Below are positions 5,760 through 7,440 of a stretch of 7,440 nt of DNA, piece after piece. The translations under genes were made by a program, and so were the position numbers. This stretch comes from an uncultured Acidimicrobiales bacterium (GTDB taxonomy: Bacteria > Actinomycetota > Acidimicrobiia > Acidimicrobiales > Aldehydirespiratoraceae), in contig CALKOE010000415.1 of NCBI GenBank assembly GCA_938091985.1, forward strand, positions 1-7,440, read 5' to 3'. Each line of letters opens with the position of its first letter. The first letter of the stretch is position 1. The notes below the pieces were generated by a model. That model saw only the letters and a list, made by a program, of their open reading frames with translations, was not told where the DNA came from and did not search any database.

Positions 5760-6697
5760 TGAAGGTCCTGCGTAGCCCGGACGATGCGGCGGACGGCCTC
5801 CCCGACTATCCGAGCGAGCGGCGCTACGTCGAGATTCCATCCGGTGACGATTCAGAGTTGCGGGTGCACCTGGTCGACGCGGGCGACCCCGAGGCGCCGG
5901 TCGTCGTCTTCCTTCACGGCAACCCGTCGTGGTCCTATCTTTGGCGTCACCAGATCGCCGCGGTGACCGAGGCGGGATACCGGGCGATCGCGCCGGACCT
6001 TGTAGGCATGGGCCTCTCCGACAAGCCGTCGGAGATGGCGGACTACTCCGTCGCTGCACACGTCGAATGGATGCGGGCAGCGCTGTTCGACGAGTTGGAT
6101 CTCACCGACGTGACCTTTGTGCTCCACGACTGGGGCGGCATCATCGGCATGCGCCTCGCCGCCGAGCACCCTGAACGGGTCTCGCGAATGGTCATCTCCA
6201 ACACCGGGTTTCCGTATCGCGACATCAACGAACCTCTCCCCGACGTCATCGAGGCCGGTGGACCGCTTGCGGACTTCCAGGCGTTTGCGGCGATGGCGCC
6301 CACATGGGAGCCGTGGACCCTGTTGCCGATGGTGATGGTGACGGAACCGGGCGCCGACGTGGTCGAGGGTTACAGGGCGCCCTACCCCGACTCGTCGTTG
6401 ACCGTCGGGAGCCGGGCGTTCACCCAGCTGCTTCCCACCCGGCCCGACAACCCGATGTATCCGGGCAACTACGAGGCCTGGAAGGTGCTCGACGCGTGGA
6501 CCAAGCCGGTGCTCACGATCTTCAGCGACAAGGACTCGGTCGCCCCCAATGGTTGGAAGCCGATCGTCGCCCGAATCCCGGGAGCTGCGGGTGAGCCGCA
6601 TGTGATCCTCGAAGGCGGTGGACACTTCCTTCAGGAGGACATTCCCGAGGGCTATACGCACGCCCTGCTCGGCTGGCTCGGCGCCGCTGGTGGCTGA
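5759..6697 (+). CDS. Alpha/beta-hydrolase resembling haloalkane dehalogenase subfamily I
   Basis: A 312-aa alpha/beta-hydrolase. HGNPSWSYLWR (53-63) is the oxyanion-side motif typical of haloalkane dehalogenases. The nucleophile elbow is HDWGG (123-127), with Asp124 as nucleophile and Trp125 as first halide-stabilising residue. Asp259 in FSDKDSV is the likely acid and His289 in GGGHFLQED the base. The cap-domain segment DFQAFAAM (172-179) aligns by eye with FTAWKYDL of DhlA, which puts Phe176 where subfamily I has its second halide-binding Trp. Family membership is clear but dehalogenation is not assured; it may act on another ester, epoxide or C-X bond. The ATG overlaps the previous stop as TGATG, and AAGG lies about 11-14 nt upstream inside the preceding gene, which indicates translational coupling. 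There is no signal peptide. Confidence 0.87.
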   Translation: MKVLRSPDDAADGLPDYPSERRYVEIPSGDDSELRVHLVDAGDPEAPVVVFLHGNPSWSYLWRHQIAAVTEAGYRAIAPDLVGMGLSDKPSEMADYSVAAHVEWMRAALFDELDLTDVTFVLHDWGGIIGMRLAAEHPERVSRMVISNTGFPYRDINEPLPDVIEAGGPLADFQAFAAMAPTWEPWTLLPMVMVTEPGADVVEGYRAPYPDSSLTVGSRAFTQLLPTRPDNPMYPGNYEAWKVLDAWTKPVLTIFSDKDSVAPNGWKPIVARIPGAAGEPHVILEGGGHFLQEDIPEGYTHALLGWLGAAGG

Positions 6698-6698
6698 G

Positions 6699-6704
6699 TA
6701 GATT
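6699..6704 (+). promoter_or_regulatory. Possible -10 element of the TetR gene
   Basis: TAGATT begins 1 nt after the hydrolase stop codon and ends 9 nt before the TetR ATG, which would give a 5' leader of at most a few nucleotides. No convincing -35 is seen upstream, and the gene could also be read through from the hydrolase, so this is a weak call. Confidence 0.35.
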
Positions 6705-6713
6705 GGCTCTGCG

Positions 6714-7319
6714 ATGACCGACCTCGAAGACATCTCCACGCCGTCCGACGGCCGAGTAGCGCGCCGCGAACGCAACATCGAGGCGGTGCTCGATGCCGTG
6801 CTCGAGATGTTCGGTGAGGAGTCGTTGTTTCCCACGATCGAGCAGGCCGCGTCGCGTTCCGGGCTGTCGCTGCGATCCGTCTATCGGTACTTCGCTGATC
6901 CTGGAGAACTCCTCGAGGCAGCGATCAAGCGGAGTTTCGAAATCGGTCTCGAGGCCGCCCATCTGCCGGCCATCGGGCAGGGTCCGTTCGGTCAGCGCGT
7001 CGACGAGTTCGTCGCGATGCGGATGCGACTGATCGAGGTTGTCGGCCCCATCTATCGCGCGACCGTCGCCAACGCCGCTCGCCTGCCGGCGATTCGAGAC
7101 GAGCTGGCCAGGACCCGCAATCTCTTCCGTGAACAGTTCGAGCTTCAGTTCGCGCCAGAGCTGTCAGCCCGCCGGACCTCGGAACGCGCCGCCGCTCTGT
7201 CGGCCGGCGACCTGCTGACGCAGCTCGACTCGATCGACTACTTGCGTCGTCAGCGCCAACTCTCCGTGGTGGAAACCGAGTCGGTCCTCCGTTCGGCGTT
7301 GCACTCGTTGCTCGACTGA
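6714..7319 (+). CDS. TetR/AcrR-family transcriptional regulator
   Basis: A 201-aa protein of normal TetR length. The N-terminal DNA-binding domain spans about residues 15-62: RVARRERNIEAVLDAVLEMF, then the helix-turn-helix TIEQAASRSGLSLRSVYRYF (41-60), ending in the family's characteristic Y-R-Y-F. ADPGELLEAAI (61-71) follows in the position of the usual helix-4 sequence. Residues about 85-201 form an all-helical ligand-binding and dimerisation domain with no sequence-specific clue to the ligand. It lies 16 nt after the dehalogenase-like gene on the same strand, with no Shine-Dalgarno site in the short gap. TetR proteins usually repress neighbouring or divergent genes, so control of the 4935-5042 intergenic region by this protein is the simplest reading (inference). 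Confidence 0.9.
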   Translation: MTDLEDISTPSDGRVARRERNIEAVLDAVLEMFGEESLFPTIEQAASRSGLSLRSVYRYFADPGELLEAAIKRSFEIGLEAAHLPAIGQGPFGQRVDEFVAMRMRLIEVVGPIYRATVANAARLPAIRDELARTRNLFREQFELQFAPELSARRTSERAAALSAGDLLTQLDSIDYLRRQRQLSVVETESVLRSALHSLLD

Positions 7320-7326
7320 CGGAAGT

Positions 7327-7339
7327 GCCGCGGAGCGGC
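7327..7339. terminator. Small GC hairpin between convergent genes
   Basis: GCCGC (7327-7331), a 3-nt GGA loop and GCGGC (7335-7339) form a perfect 5-bp stem that fills most of the 20-nt gap between the TetR stop and the stop of the opposing gene. It has no T-tract. Its position suggests termination in both directions, but the stem is short. Confidence 0.35.
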
Positions 7340-7440
7340 TCAGCCGGTCGGCTCGAACTGGACGCGCTCGGCGTTGTACGTGGCGACCACCCCGACGGAG
7401 TCGTTGAGATCGAATTTGTCGGGTCCGAGCGAGGCGGACG
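7340..7440 (-). CDS. C-terminal end of an unidentified protein (cut by window edge)
   Basis: An open frame enters from the right edge and ends at the TGA at 7342-7340, giving 32 codons. The tail reads ...GPDKFDLNDSVGVVATYN... and ends in EPTG. Third-position GC bias matches the neighbouring genes, and the frame stays open to the edge, so it is probably real. I do not recognise a family from so short a piece. It converges with the TetR gene, 20 nt away. Confidence 0.55.
   Translation of the reverse strand, partial: SASLGPDKFDLNDSVGVVATYNAERVQFEPTG

Noticed and set aside
5852..6835. Long minus-strand open frame (327 codons) across the hydrolase and TetR starts
   Set aside because: It spans two real genes and their junction, has an Arg/His/Gly-rich shadow composition and matches no domain.
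1..7440. CRISPR array, tRNA/rRNA, insertion sequence or defence system
   Set aside because: There are no regularly spaced repeats, cloverleaf-like segments, transposase frames or terminal inverted repeats, and all genes are metabolic or regulatory.

Overview
The window is GC-rich, almost fully coding DNA from a bacterium, most likely a high-GC actinobacterium. The mix of catabolic families (amidohydrolase-2, SDR, DapA-like, dehalogenase-like hydrolase, TetR) and several starts that look leaderless (TANNNT exactly 6 nt before ATG) fit Actinomycetota, possibly Acidimicrobiia. The taxonomic call is an inference from gene content and style, since there is no rRNA or other marker. There are nine complete genes and two cut by the window edges. 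I see no tRNA, rRNA, CRISPR array, insertion sequence or phage gene.

Layout. (1) Positions 1-2004, all on the minus strand: an exported rhodanese-like lipoprotein overlaps a class I methyltransferase by 4 nt; then come a two-CBS-domain protein and the N-terminal part of an SMP-30/gluconolactonase-type protein that runs off the left edge and appears to have its own promoter. (2) Positions 2099-3019, plus strand: a DapA/N-acetylneuraminate-lyase-fold protein, divergent from the rhodanese, in which the Schiff-base lysine and catalytic tyrosine positions are both substituted. (3) Positions 3029-4934, minus strand: an amidohydrolase-2 metalloenzyme followed 4 nt later by a short-chain dehydrogenase, converging on the DapA-like gene. 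(4) Positions 5043-7319, plus strand: a DUF1330-like protein overlapping (TGATG) an alpha/beta-hydrolase of the haloalkane dehalogenase-I type, then a TetR-family regulator. (5) Positions 7340-7440: the C-terminal tail of an unidentified minus-strand gene.

Regions 3 and 4 look like one divergently transcribed catabolic module. The 108-nt region between the amidohydrolase and the DUF1330-like gene carries two back-to-back candidate leaderless promoters. An 11-bp perfect palindrome (TGACC-G-GGTCA) overlaps the -35 of the amidohydrolase promoter, with one more GGTCA half-site further on; this is a natural candidate operator for the TetR protein. The substrate is not determinable from sequence. 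A hydrolase, a metal-dependent hydrolase or decarboxylase, an NAD-linked dehydrogenase and a ferredoxin-fold accessory protein could together degrade a small organic compound, which is inference. The most unusual single gene is the DapA-fold protein, which has only two lysines, neither at the catalytic position.
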